From Zygnema cylindricum (Eukaryota; Streptophyta; Zygnematophyceae; Zygnematales; Zygnemataceae): a DNA stretch of 64,000 nucleotides. The DNA lies in NCBI GenBank assembly GCA_037447655.1, contig JBBHKE010002909.1, forward strand, positions 299,886 through 363,885, read 5' to 3'. The first letter of the stretch is position 1, and each line of letters opens with the position of its first letter. A program made the position numbers and the translations under genes. The notes under the pieces are model-generated. The model did no database searches. It was given only the letters and a program-made list of their open reading frames with translations, and had not been told where the DNA came from. Below are positions 11,542 through 23,644 of this stretch, piece by piece.

Positions 11542-12337
11542 TCAACATGTCGATCTGAATACAACCCTTCCTCTTACCGCATATGTTGATACATTCCAAT
11601 AATATTCCACAAGTTTTCTCAGTGTATATGTTCCCGTAAGTCCTGTATAATATATGGGACACCCGTTAACAACACCACCAAAACAAGTACCCAAAATAAT
11701 TCTTGAAGGATGTAAAATAGGTCCCCCACTCATCCCTCTTTCAACAAAGACCTCCTCGCAAAAAATGTTAGAAGCATTTCAAGAGAACCCAGTCACTTGA
11801 GCTTTATGCGCGACGTCGAAAGTGAGTGCACTCCCACCTCCTGTTCTTCTGAGATAACTGTAATTTGTTCTTGGAATCATAAATCGAAGAGGAGCTGACC
11901 ACGGAAGATTTTGAGAACTAAGTGCGCTTTCCAAATACAAAACAGCTACGTCACTCCTTGCCTTGAGACACTCTTGCCACGTGTTGTGATTCTGATAGGC
12001 AACGTAAACAATGTCGTCACTCGCGTAGATAGAGCGCACACTGTAGTCAAATGCTCCGTTCCGTTGAGCGAAAACTAGCACCAGGTTTCCCGGACTGAAG
12101 TACCAGTAGTTCCCTTTGGTGTCGTACAGACAATGAGCCATCGTCATAACAATTTTTAACAAAAGTAACGCGCCAGATCACAAGGCGACCCACCTGCCAC
12201 CATTCCATATTCTCAAAGAGACAACTGCGGAAAAAATGCCAAAATCTTCAAAGGTTGGGACAACTACAGAAAAAAGGATCTCCCTTATTGCATCCGAAAA
12301 GTTGACTTGCTTGATTAATATTCCCCGATTGGTTGGC
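11542..12337 (-). pseudogene. Trypsin-like (S1 family) serine protease, interrupted by TGA codons
   Basis: One minus-strand frame from an ATG near 12337 to 11542 carries the chymotrypsin-fold triad in order: 'VMTMAHCLYD' (catalytic His, about 12130), 'ARSDVAVLYL' (Asp, about 11945) and 'VERGMSGGPILH' (Ser in GxSGGP, about 11725). The His-to-Asp and Asp-to-Ser spacing and the C-terminal 'YYW' helix fit a compact S1 domain. The frame is broken by two TGA codons. One lies 16 residues before the Cys of 'MAHC', the place where the family has the Cys42 partner of Cys58. The other follows 'VTGFS'. A third TGA lies two codons before the ATG. No signal peptide is visible, so an upstream exon may be missing. 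This is the only host-like gene in the window. It could be a pseudogene or carry short unrecognised introns. Confidence 0.72.
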
Positions 12338-13236
12338 ATTAATCAAAGCTTTACCTCCGTTTGTGAAAACTATTGTGGAGGGGTTCCCGGGGGAAAAAAT
12401 GGTTTTGTAACCGATAATAGTGTTGATCTTGGCGCAACTTTGCCACAGCGTTGACTTTAGGTAATTGATTTTGGTTTTGGGTTGAGGAAAAAAACTAGTG
12501 GGAGGAGATTCTACAACTCTCGAGGATCAGATTGCGTGGCACATACGAGTGTTGAGAGAAAAAAAAAATTAAAATCGGAAATGAAGAGGATCTGACATTT
12601 GGAACCAATTTTTGAAGGAGATCCATCGAGAAAGGAATATGAGAGTAAAAGTGAGGAGAATGGCAAGAGAGAGAGGAGAGCAAGAGAGGGAGAGAGGGAG
12701 AGCGACAGGGAGGGAAAGAGAAGTTGACCTAACAAGTGGTGTAACATAAGGTGTAACCCGACACTATTTATGCATTTTCTCTGACTTTAAAAAGTTCTCT
12801 AAGCCACTTTTTTACGAATTTCAATGCGTACTTTTCAAAAATTTGGAGTTAAACTCATAAAAACATTGCGACGCTTAGATCTTCTTGAAAAAACGATTAT
12901 TGGATTTTACCACATTGTTTTCTTTTCCCTAGGATTCAATATTTTTTGTTTATACTAACTACGAGGCGAGCTTCGAATCAATAGAGATGATGATGCGCTT
13001 CACGGAATGGAGCACCTATCCCCATATTTTTCAAAAATTTGTGAAGCATTTGCGCAAATGGTTTGAAAGGGGTACAAAAGTACAAAACACGAAGGGTTAT
13101 AACCATAAACATGGCTTTGTACCGCTCAGTGGAAAAGCTGCAATACAACTATTAATCATTGAAAAATCATGACTTATAATGTTAATCTGAATGGGATTTC
13201 GTACAATTATCTCAACATTTTGTCCTTTTGCTATTA
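12338..13236. other. Non-coding, with a purine-rich tract
   Basis: This is upstream of the protease in its direction of reading. From about 12640 to 12722 the plus strand is almost pure A/G ('gagagagaggagagcaagag' and similar), a low-complexity GA tract. Short A runs occur at 12560. No coding frame is convincing. Confidence 0.5.
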
Positions 13237-13376
13237 ACTTAGTGACAACGACCAATTAGGCATTTAAGAGCTTACGCGTTGACGGAGTGTCAGATCTGTT
13301 ATTATTTCACTTAGTGACAACAACCAATTAGGCATTTAAGAGCTTACGCGTTTACGGAGTGTTAGATCTGCTATTA
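13237..13376. repeat. 72-bp tandem duplication
   Basis: 'acttagtgacaac' starts at 13237 and again at 13309. The 72-bp units are nearly identical, both carrying 'caattaggcatttaagagc' and 'ttacgcgtt'. No coding potential was seen. It is a local duplication in single-copy-looking sequence. Confidence 0.85.
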
Positions 13377-13380
13377 AGTA

Positions 13381-14679
13381 CGAATGTACTTTACTGGAAA
13401 AAGAAAATTGTACTTGACGAGAAAAAAAAAACAGGATATACAATCGACAAAAGAAAGTGAGAAAAACAAAGCCTAGGGAGCTCCAGGCGTACTGCTTCAC
13501 TACTTACGGATGCAATCTATAAAATCTACTTCTTCTTTTCTAATTCAAAGATTGCAACAAGGCAGAGGAAATGGTAGAGGAAATAGTAGACTAGGGCTCT
13601 TGACCTTGACCTTAATCAGACATTTCGAGCGACTAGGAGGACTCCTAGGACCACGTACACCTAATCAAATAACAAGATACGCAGTAGCAACGAACTTGAT
13701 AAATCACAGAGGTAGAAAAGACAGGAGTATGAAGAGGGAGAGTAATTACATTCACATGTAGTAAGGCACAGAGTAGATAGTCATTCAAAAAGTAGATTCC
13801 ATTATAACATAAAATAATATTATTATAATAAGAGGGACAATGTCGAAAATACATTGATTCTGAATACTAAGGTTGCCAATTCTAATTTGTCAATGAGTGA
13901 TAAATCCTAACTCTTGTCCTATGCTATTTATCCTAATGCAAACAAAAGCAACTAAGTGGTGGTCGAATGATCAAGTGCTAGATGTACAATTCTTTTGACA
14001 ATAATGCATCGTGAAAAGGTCCACACGTCTGCCTAGCACTTGATTTAATGTTCCCCCTATGAGATCGCTAATGATGTTGTGATGATGCAATATCCTAGTA
14101 CTAATGAAATCACGTAGATCGGTGCACAGAATAATCGCCTAAAATCGAACCAAAAACAATACTCCCACTCGATTCAAAGGGTGATATAAAATTTCCCTTG
14201 ACTGAGACTTCGTTTGACAGCGAACTTTCGTAGAAATGGTTCGCTGTCCAATTTGGTAAATACCGATGGCGAAAGAACAAAATCTTCACCGTACATCTTA
14301 TACAAATTTAAACTTACGTGCGTCACTTCAAGAACATAGAAGTTTCGTTGCCACTTCCAAAATGTTATCCGTACAGGACCATTTAAAATTAACTTTGAAA
14401 AATGTGGCGTAAATAAAATGCCACGTCCAAATTCAAGACCATTCCAATATAACAAAACACTTTTGACGCTTTAACTCGATTGAGAAATTTCAAAGCGTAT
14501 GCAACGGCTGCCAACGTGCAGATGCAGCCTTATACATTTAAATCCAATGTTGGAGAATCGTCCTCCAAGAGCGACGGTGGTCCTGCCGAAGTAACAGGTT
14601 CGGAAAAGTACTCAAAGTACTTTAGGCGCTCGTGCCTTCCGCTCCTCCTATTTTTATTTTCTTGTTCCTTCAATGTACA
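13381..14679. other. Non-coding or unrecognised
   Basis: Mostly A/T rich. A minus-strand frame of 93 codons at 14174-14455 ('MLYWNGLEFGRGILF') and a plus-strand frame from 14480 ('MRNFKAYATAANVQM') resemble no family I recognise and may be chance. The 3' LTR expected for C4 should lie here but was not identified. Confidence 0.35.
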
Positions 14680-15475
14680 CAGATTTGGCTCCTCTCCTTC
14701 CTCCTTAGGGTTTGCTTATTTCGCCTTAGAGAGTCTTGCTTTTTTTCACAGAGTAGCAATATTTGTTTTCCAATAGCCTTTGTTAGCATGTCGGCATCGT
14801 TCTCCTTGTCTGGCATGTACTCCAATGCCATAGCCTTAGCAATTGTAGTGTCCCAAATGAAATGGTACCGCATGTCAATGTGCTTTGCCTTTGGGTGGTT
14901 GATAGGATTTTTGATTAGGGCCAAGCAACTCTGGCTATCCGTGTAGATGGTGGTATTAGTTTTTTGCACAAATCCTAGCTGGTTCAAGAATCGCCGGAGC
15001 CATAAAACCTCCTCTATAATGGCGGCGAGCGCCATGTTTTCGGCCTTTATGGAAAAGAGTGCCATTATTTTTTGGAGTTTTCTGCTCCTGCTCACGCTTT
15101 CGTTTCCAATGTACACTAGGTAACCTGTGGTTAATTTCTTGTTTGAAACATCCCCTCCCCAATTAAAGTGCATAAATGCATGAATTTTGATGCTTTTTTT
15201 TGCTCCCCTAATAGAAGTCAATTGTCTCTTTGAGGTATTTGAGCACTCTTTTTTCTACTAACCAACATTGTTTCCTTAGCTTGTTTAGGAATTGACTATG
15301 GATTCCAATGGCGGTGGCGATATCCATGCGGGTGCAATTCATCGCAAAGATAAGTGCTCCCACTGCTTCACTGTATGGAGCCTCAACTGGCTCATCTTGA
15401 ATTTCAATGCCCTTAATGAACTTCTCCCCTTGCTCTAAAGGTGTGGAGATGTTGTTTGCATCCTGGGATCAAAAT
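14680..15475 (-). pseudogene. C4 copia element: RT C-terminus and RNase H
   Basis: The minus-strand frame from about 15450 to 14670 reads 'EQGEKFIKGIEIQ', 'GALIFAMNCTRMDIATAIG', then RNase H with 'LTTGYLVYIGNESVS', 'IYTDSQSCLALIKNP' and 'HPKAKHIDMRYHFI'. Two RNase H acidic positions are altered (the first Asp region reads 'MHFNWGGD', the Glu region 'SIKAENMAL'). It continues the reverse transcriptase found at 21450 and above; the two halves were separated by insertion of N1. Confidence 0.85.
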
Positions 15476-16356
15476 TGTTGTTTTGTGACTGCTACACCAA
15501 CTGAAGATGAAGATGATGCTAGAGTAGACATCACAGAATTCAGATAAGCAAGAAACTCTCACAGATGCCCAAAAAATACACATAACTTTGGAACACCGCC
15601 AAAGAAAATTCAGGCAACCAAATGGCATACATATCTGACAGAATGTAGATAATAAACAAAGGAACACAAGTGCAAATTTACATAGAAATCGGCACACAGA
15701 TCTGACAGTTATTTTTAGCCAAATATAACAAAAATGTCATAGTATAATTTTGATACAACAAGTTCCTAATTTTGAGATGGCTAAGTCTTATTCTTATACC
15801 CAAAAGATCTATTCTTCTAAGAGCTAGCAGCCACTTATTGCCCTAACTAAGCAAAGGAAGCATACAAACCATGCATCAATAATATCTACTATATAAAAGA
15901 GGATACCTGAATATGTCAAGGTATGTCATACAAAAATAATCTGAACTGAAACACTAATCAAACAAAACACGCTTCTGTACAAACTTGAGAGAAGTAACAT
16001 CAGAGTACACCGTGTACAAAACACGTCAGATAATAACAAACGTGGTCTCGGATGACCACCTTCCATCGGCAACAAATCTTCAGCGTCCATCATTTCAAAG
16101 TTTCATCCAAAATGAAACTTTTATGCGACACTTCACTCTTTATGGTAAGTCTGAATTGTACGAACGGATCTTTGTAGAGTGTCTCATTTACCGAGGCGTG
16201 TCTTGAAGTGTGTCACACCGTGAACTCTCTCAATGTTTATTGTAACATTAATTCTGGTACATACCGAACCAAACTTTTCACAAGATATTATAAATACTGA
16301 GAAAACACTCCCCTCGCCTATGGAGCTTAGTGAGGACTAAAACATTGAAAAGAACA
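15476..16356 (-). mobile_element. N1 3' LTR
   Basis: It starts 'tgttgttttgtgactg' and ends 'aaaagaaca', 881 bp, and is repeated at 20568-21449. A polypurine tract follows on the internal side (AGCTTTAGGGGAG on the minus strand). The five bases outside are 'aaaat', against 'gaaat' beyond the other LTR, so four of five match a target duplication. Confidence 0.92.
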
Positions 16357-19300
16357 CTCCCCTAAAGCTTTAGACTCTACTTATCACTTAGACCACATCC
16401 CTCTCTACAAAATTTCAAGTTTGGGGCAGGTAAGGGTTTTGTCATCATATCTGCCAATATTTTCTCATCACGTAAGTAGCTGAGTTTTAGAATTCTGCCC
16501 ATCACCTTTTCCCTCACAAAGTGTAACTTAATGAAAATATGATTGATTTTGAAATGATGACTAAGATTAGAAGGAATAACAACAACAGCTTGATAATCAC
16601 ACCAAATGATCTGAGGACAAGACTACATAAATTTCAGTTCTTGTAAAAGAGACTTTTCCCAAAGAGGTTTTTTAATAGCTGAGCTAGTGACTTTTCCCAA
16701 AGAAGTTCTTTAACAGCTCCGCTAGTGACTTTTCCCAAAAAAGTTCTTAAACAGCTGAGCTAGTTGCCATGTAATGAGCTTCCATGGTTGACTGAGCAGT
16801 CACCTTTTGGAGCTTGTTTGTATAGCAACAAGTACCATTACCGATCTTCAAAATAAATCTAGTGGTAGAACGTCAGCTTGGAATATCACCATAACTCGCA
16901 TTGCTCTAGAAGATGATCTTCACTTCATCTCCTTGAAGAGAAAGTATGAGATCTCGTGTTCTTGCAAGATATCTCATAAATCGTTTTACTGCCTCCCAAT
17001 CTGATTTCTTCGGATTTTGAAGACTTCGACTCAGAGCTCCAACAACCGCTGCAATTTGCGGACGAGTGTAATTCATAAAGTAGATAAGACTCCCAACAAT
17101 TTGTCGGTAGGGAATCGTGGACATGTAGTCTGACCCCCCTGGTTCCATATCATCTTCGAGAGTCATTCCTCCATCTGTCTCTTTTCCTTCCACTTTTTGC
17201 CTGAACTCTATAGGAGTGGCACTCCTTTTTGCAGCTGCCATGCCATATCTTTCAAGTGCATTTCCAATGGCCTCTCTCAGAGTTAGCTAAATAACTTTTT
17301 GACTCCTATCTCTCTCTACTTGAATGCCTAGGATATACTTAGCTTCACCTAAGTCTTTCATTTAAAACATGACATTCAGAGCTGCTTTTATCTTATTTAT
17401 CTCATTGAATGATTTGCTGATTAGCAGTAAATCATCTACATACATTGCTACATAAATCACTCCATCGTCTCCTTCTATGACATAAATAGAGTGATCTGAG
17501 CTGATCCTTGTAAAGCCCAAGCTGGTAAGAAACTCATCCAACTTAAAAAACCACTGTCGTGGAGCTTGTTTCAATCTATACAATGAGTTCAACAATTTAC
17601 ACATTAGATTTTCCTTTACTTTTTCTGCATAACCTTCAGGTTATTTCATATAGATTACTTCCTCTAAGTCTCCATGCAAGAAGGCAGTTTTAACATCCAC
17701 TTGATGCAATTCCATATTCTCGATTGCAGCTAAGGACAACAAGACTCTGACACTAGGAAACCTGACAACTGGAGAGAAGGTTTCCTCATAGTCTATTCCT
17801 TCTTTTTGACTAAAACACTTTGCAACTAGACGAGCTTTATGCCTTTCAATGATGTTGTCTGGGTTGAGCTTCACTTTGAAGACCCACTTGCAGCTAATGT
17901 TTTTCCGTTCCGGTGGAAGCTCCACAAGTTCCCATGTTTGGGGTTCCATGATTGATCTCATCTCATCATTTGCAGTTGAGATCTGATGATCCTTTCCAGG
18001 AACAAAAAATGCCTTATGAATGGTAAGAGGCTCCCTCGTGCTTGCACAAAAAGCATATTGAACTTGTTCTCCCCTTAAAAGAGAACTCTATCTTCTTTCG
18101 CCGAAAAATTTGAGGCTGGAATTGTTGGATACCAAGCTCCACCTGGTTTTGGAAGATGAGGATCAGTTGTTGTTTGTTGTTCAAAAGCTGATGGTACTCT
18201 AGTATTTTGTACTCCAGTAGAAGAAGAAGTAGAAGCTGGTGCAGACTGAAAGGGAATCTGATCCAAGATGTCATATTCTTGAAGTTTTTCTTTCTTCTCA
18301 TACTCATCGATACTAAATACGTCTATGCACTCACTCTCATCTTTTACTTGAATATTTTTAGCAATCTAGATGGTATGTTTTTGAGGACAATAAATTCTAT
18401 ATCCTACAAATACATCATCATATCCCATAATGATTCCAGGCTTAGACTTTGGACTCAGTTTCCAGTTTGGTAGATTATCTAGTACAAAGCATTTGCTACC
18501 AAAAACTCTGAAGTGACTGACATCTTGTTTTCTGCTTGTCCACACTTCATAAGGTGTCATTCACTGAATAGATCTAGTTTCTAATATATGTTGCAGTTTT
18601 GTAAGCTTCAGCCCAAAATTTAATATCTATTTCTTTATCAGCCATCATAGACTAAACACTCTCAGTTAAAGTTCTATTTAGCTTTTTTGAGACTCCATTC
18701 TACTCAAGAGTGTAAGGCACAATAAACTGGTGAGATATACCATTTTCTTTTAAATAAGCACCAAACTCATTGGAAGTATATTCACCTCCATTATCTGTTC
18801 TTAATGAGAGAATCGATCTACCATGAAGTTTCTCCGCTGAGATCCGAAAGTGTTTGAAGTGGGTGAAGATTTCCTTTTTTCTCATTTATAAAATAAATTC
18901 TGCTGAATATGGAGAAGTCATTTGTGAATGTGACAAAGTATTTGTTGCTAGCAAAAAATGGTACTTTGGAGGGTCCCCACATATCTAAATGAACAAGTTC
19001 TAACATATTAGTCGCTCTAAAATCTGCAGCTTGGGGTAAGTGAAGTTTATAAAGCTTGCCCAAAGCACACCCATCACACATACTTGACTATTGCTGACCA
19101 AGCTTTACTCTTTCTACCATATCATTTTTGACCATTTTTTTCATTTTGTCGTAATGAACATGACAAACCTCTTATGCCACAAAACATTATGAGATAAGAC
19201 ACTAACATGACAAACCTCTTATGCCACAAAACAAAATTAGATAAGACAATAGAGTAAGCAAAAGAAGATGTATTCACCATGTCCATCCGGTACAAATTTT

Positions 19301-20567
19301 TTGGGCCTCTTATTCCCATTACGGCTACCCTTCCCTCTTTGGTGACTATTTTCTTTCCTTGTTTTTGGAGTATTTCAAAACCTTTACTTTTTGCAACTGA
19401 GGTAGAAAACAAGTTCTTTTTGAACTAAGGAACATACAATACATCATAGAGAGTTATATGAACTGCATGTCCATCTATCTCACACATAAGGATGACGATT
19501 CCTTGAGCCTTTGCTTTAACTATGGTACCACAAACATAAAAGATCTTCCTTGTTGGAATAGGTTGCAGATCTGTGAAGGAAGCTTTGTTCCAGCATATGT
19601 GAGATGAGCTTCCTAAGTCCATGATTTACCAATGGTCTTTGTCTCCCTCCATCAGTTTTGCAAGGGCAAAAAATTATTTGTCATCAGTTTTTGGAAAACA
19701 GATGACATCTGGCGCCTTCCCTTTGTCAACTGATTTCGATCCCGGTGTATCAGCTGAAAATACTTCGGTTTTAGAAGGAAGAGTCGGTGGTGTGTGTGGT
19801 GTCTTTTGGGGCGTATAGATTCTTTTAGGCCTCCATCCATTTTTGAACATACTTGTCTCACGGGCTTTAAGAAACTTAGGACACTGTTTGTACAGATGTC
19901 CTTGATCATAACAGTAGACACACTTGTTATAAGACTGAAAACCTTGGTACCCCTCAGATCTGAGATCTGTCTCCTTGATACTGTGCATTAAAAGCTACAT
20001 ATGATTTTCGTAGATTAAAAGCCGCAACAGTGGATTCCTCCTCTAACACAAGTTCTATAGTTGTTTCTAAGTTCCAAGTTGACTTATCCAACTTTCTCAA
20101 ATTTGCCGATGCTCCTTTATATTCCTCGAGAGCCTCTCATAAGAATCATAACTTGATCATAAGTGGAGAAGATCCCCCCTGAACATGCATTCTTTGCCAA
20201 CAAAAGCCTAAGACCATTACAATATACAACCATGCTACCTCCTATATACCTATAATCATAAATATTCGTAGCTGTGATAATTTCATGTTGGTCATAAGCT
20301 TTCAAATAGATGGTTTTCAAAGAAGACCAGATTTCTGATGCATTTTTCATTTTGATTTATGGCATAAGTAGATCTTCTAAAATCATTAACTTCAACAAAT
20401 GCAGAGCTTTCTGATTTTTTTCATTATAGAATGCTTCAGTTTAAGCAAGGCAGCCATCAACTACATTAAACAATTTAACTTGAGTGAAATAAGACCCAAC
20501 CAGATCAGACAAATAAATATATTTCCTTCCATAAAAAACTGGGATCCGTGAGGGTGGGCCCGTGACG
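16357..20567 (-). pseudogene. N1 copia internal region (gag, protease, integrase, RT, RNase H)
   Basis: Read on the minus strand. The gag start is at 20626-20441, where 'GPPSRIPVFYGRKYIYL' is homologous to the gag start of Copia-3. A zinc knuckle, intact 'CVYCYDQGHLYKQC', lies at about 19880-19925. The protease remnant 'MDLGSSSHICW' (19590-19622) shows D-L-G in place of D-S-G. Integrase runs 18366-19081, with 'CDGCALGKLYKLHLP' and 'RTDNGGEYTSNEF'. Reverse transcriptase follows, with '[13 protein letters not shown]' (17641-17961) and the intact 'VAMYVDDLLLIS' (17362-17604). The RT/RNase H junction is at 16906-17241. RNase H (16430-16800) is badly decayed and contains a short triplicated segment around 16640-16760 ('gacttttcccaaagaagtt'). 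Many stops, inactive. Confidence 0.9.
20553..20567 (-). promoter_or_regulatory. N1 primer-binding site, degenerate half-tRNA type
   Basis: Directly inside the 5' LTR the minus strand reads CGTCACGGGCCCACC, matching 12 of 15 bases of the GGTTATGGGCCCACC seen in Copia-3. That sequence is complementary to the anticodon arm of plant initiator tRNA-Met. The three differences include the ATG. Confidence 0.7.
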
Positions 20568-21449
20568 TGTTGTTTTGTGATTGCTACACCAACTGAAGAT
20601 GAAGATGATGCTAGAGTAAACATCACAGAATGCAGAGAAGCAAGAAGCTCTCACAGATGGTCAAAAAAATACACATAACTTTGGAACACAACCAAAGATA
20701 ATTTTGGCAACCAAATGGCCTACAAAGCTAAGACAATGCAGATAATACACAAAAGAACCCAAGTGCAAATTTCCACATAATTTTGCAAACAAATCTGAGA
20801 GATATTCTCAGTCAAATATATAAATAATGTCACAACATATATTTGATACAACAAGTTCCTAATTTTGAGATGGCTAATTCCAATTCTTATACCTAAAAGA
20901 TCTATTATTCTAAGAGCTAGCAGCCACTTATTGCCCTATCTAACCAAATGAAGTATACCAGCCATGCATCAATAATATCTACTATCTAAAAGAGGATACC
21001 TGAATATGTCAAGGTATGTCATACAAAAAGAATATGAATTTAGACACTAATCAAACAAAACACGCTTCTGTACAAACTAGAGATAAGTAACATCAGAGTA
21101 CACTGTGTACAAAACACGTCAGATAATTATAGATGTGGTCCCAGATGACCACCTTCCGACTGCAACAAATCTTCACCGTCCATCATTTTGAAGTTTTATC
21201 TAAGATGAAACTTTTATGCGACACTTCGGTCTTTATGGTAAGTGTGAATAGTACGAACGCATATTTGTAGAGAGTCTCATTTACCCACGCATGTCTTGAA
21301 GTGTGTCACACCGTGAACTCCCTCACTGTTCACTATAACTTGAATTTTAGTACATATTGAACCGTAATTTTCACAAAATATTCTTAATACTGAGAAAACA
21401 CTCCCCTCGCCTATGGAGCTTACTGAGGACTAAAGCTTTCAAAAGAACA
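20568..21449 (-). mobile_element. N1 5' LTR
   Basis: 882 bp from 'tgttgttttgtgattg' to 'aaaagaaca', matching the 3' LTR at 15476-16356 along its full length with scattered differences. Beyond it the sequence resumes the reverse transcriptase of C4 ('YIEELLTIF' on the minus strand), which shows that N1 landed inside C4. Confidence 0.92.
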
Positions 21450-22873
21450 GAAATATGGTGAGAAGCTCCTCTATGTACTTTCTTTGGCTAAGATGGAAAG
21501 TCTTGTTTTTCCTATCTCTAATTACTTCTATGCCAAGTACATATTTAAGTTCTCATAAGTCTTTTATTTAAAAGGCTTGTGATAACATTTTCTTTACTTT
21601 TGCTATTTCCTCTTTTGTCTTTCCTATTATCATCAGATCGTCTACATAGATTGCTATGATTACCTTGCTCTGTAGATGATAATAATTTGAGCGATGTGAC
21701 TGAACCTTTACAAATCCCTGTCCTTGCAAATATTTATCAATCTTTATGTTCTATAATCTGAAGACTGTTTAAGGCCGTAAAGAGCCTTTGAGATTTTGCG
21801 AACCGTATTGGGGTTCATCGGGTCCTCATACCCCTATGGTTGGGTCATGTACAAGTCCTATTCGAGCTCTTCATGGAGAAATGATGTTTCGACATCCATC
21901 TGCTCAACTAAGAGGTCAAGGATGGGTGCAAGGGCAAGGAGCGGCCGAACAGAGGTAAATTTCACCACCGGTGCGAATGTCTCTTTGTAGTCTATTTCTC
22001 GTTTTGTGTTAACCCCTTTGTGACAAACCTTGCTTTATAGCGTTCGATTCTGCCATCTGCCTTCCTTTTAATCTTAAAGGTCCACTTACTTCCAATTCAT
22101 TTTCTCCCTTAAGGCAAGTCCTCCAATGTCCATTTGCCGTTCTTGAGAATGGAAACAATATCCTCATTGGTTACGGCTTTCTATTTTTCAGAATCTTCCC
22201 CTGTAATAGCACTTTTGAGAGAGGCCGGTTCCTCAACCTGTGCCATCCCAACAAACTTTTTCCTTGGAGCCTTTGACATCTCCAACCACTCACCAAACTT
22301 GTTAAGGGAAAAGCTCAAGTGCTTTTCCCTTATTCTCTCGATTACTCCTCCTCACATCCAATTTTTTTTCCATTACATTATTTTCACTCTTCTCATAAAT
22401 TCATGCCATACTTTTTTCACTAATTTGACTTTTCAATGATAATTTTGAACTCTCGGACTTATCATCACTCAAATTGGATTCCAAATAAAATAAATTTTTC
22501 AAAATTGGAAACTTTATCAAATTTCGGTTTTTCGTTTTGGAGTCTCATAATGATCCTCTTCCTCATCTGACGAATCCGCCACTTCGAACTCCTCCAAACT
22601 GTTTTTTTCTTCAAAATCCAAGCTTCGCTCCTTACTGTTTGAATATTCCATGGCTGCCTTTAAATTCTCGTGGAAGTCGACATTCCGTGACTCCACTACA
22701 TTTCACGTCACAGGATTGAAGATTTGATACGGATTCGAATTCGCATTATATCCGACAAAAAATCCACTCCAGCTTCGTGGACTAAACTTACCGATCCGTT
22801 TGTTTCCGTCAATATATACGGTCGCCTGGCAACCCCAAATTCTTAAATGTCGTACGGACGGAACTCGTCCACT
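21450..22873 (-). pseudogene. C4 copia: integrase C-terminus and reverse transcriptase
   Basis: A minus-strand copia reverse transcriptase with the catalytic 'IAIYVDDLMIIGK' visible around 21625-21665, 'RYVQSHRSNYYHLQ'-like sequence near 21690, and the N-terminal RT 'TFAPVVKFTSVRPLLALAP'-like region near 21920-21990. It is fragmented by frameshifts. It joins the part at 14680-15475 once N1 is removed. Confidence 0.8.
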
Positions 22874-23611
22874 TTAAAGTTCTTGAGGCGTCTTCTCACC
22901 AGAAATCGAAGTCAATTTTCGATTACACACATAGTTTTCCGTGACTATGGCTTCTCCCCAAAGCGAAGCATTGTGATTTGTGCTATGAAGCATCGCACGC
23001 ACCATTTCCTGCAACGTCCTGTTTTTCCTTTCGGCCACTCCATTAGATTCGGGTGAATAAGCGGCGGTAAATTGTTGCTTGATTCCCCGCTCTTCACAAA
23101 ACTCCTTAAATGCAATAAATTCTCCACCATTATCCGACCTCACGGCTTTCAATTTCCTGTCCGTTTCCCTTTCAGCCATCACAACAAACTTCTTAAAATA
23201 ATCCAAAGTCTCCGACTTCCTTTTCAAAAGATACACCCAACTCTTACGAGAAAAATCATCAACAATCACAAAAATATATCTATTTCCCCCAAGACTCCTC
23301 GGCTTAATAGGTCCACATAGATCCACATGAATAAGTTCCAAAGGTTGACTCGCTCGAAATTTTACATTTTTGACAGGATGAGGTTTCCTCATTTGCTTCC
23401 CCTTGCTACAACCATTACATCCATTCACCTTTTCTCCGGTCGCCAATTCCAAACCTCTCACCGAAGAATTCTTAATCATCCTTTTAATTTTTTCCTCCAA
23501 AGTGTGGCATAACCGATGATGCCAAAAGCTAAGGTCACCTTTCTCCATCTCCACGGAAAGCATAGAAGGTTCCTCTTTAGTCGGACGTTTCCAAATCAAC
23601 TTACTAACCAA
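22874..23611 (-). CDS. C4 copia integrase (open frame)
   Basis: A 245-codon frame holds a complete copia-type integrase. The HHCC zinc finger is 'FWHHRLCHTLEEK' and 'CNGCSKGKQMRKP'. The DD35E core has Asp in 'IHVDLCGP', Asp in 'RSDNGGEF' and Glu in 'SPESNGVAERKNRT'. The protein would join viral-type cDNA to host DNA in the nucleus. It is the best preserved domain of C4; the flanking protease and RT are separated from it by frame changes, so the element as a whole is dead. Confidence 0.88.
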   Translation of the reverse strand: MVSKLIWKRPTKEEPSMLSVEMEKGDLSFWHHRLCHTLEEKIKRMIKNSSVRGLELATGEKVNGCNGCSKGKQMRKPHPVKNVKFRASQPLELIHVDLCGPIKPRSLGGNRYIFVIVDDFSRKSWVYLLKRKSETLDYFKKFVVMAERETDRKLKAVRSDNGGEFIAFKEFCEERGIKQQFTAAYSPESNGVAERKNRTLQEMVRAMLHSTNHNASLWGEAIVTENYVCNRKLTSISGEKTPQEL

Positions 23612-23644
23612 ATTATCCTAGACAAATCCTTCTCCAATTGGAAT

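Noticed and set aside
11542-12337. Genome-wide reassignment of TGA
   Set aside because: TGA ends the Copia-2 pol just before its polypurine tract in the normal way, and most broken elements contain all three stops.
14174-14455. A 93-codon minus-strand ORF as a host gene
   Set aside because: No recognisable motif and no supporting context; left as unassigned.
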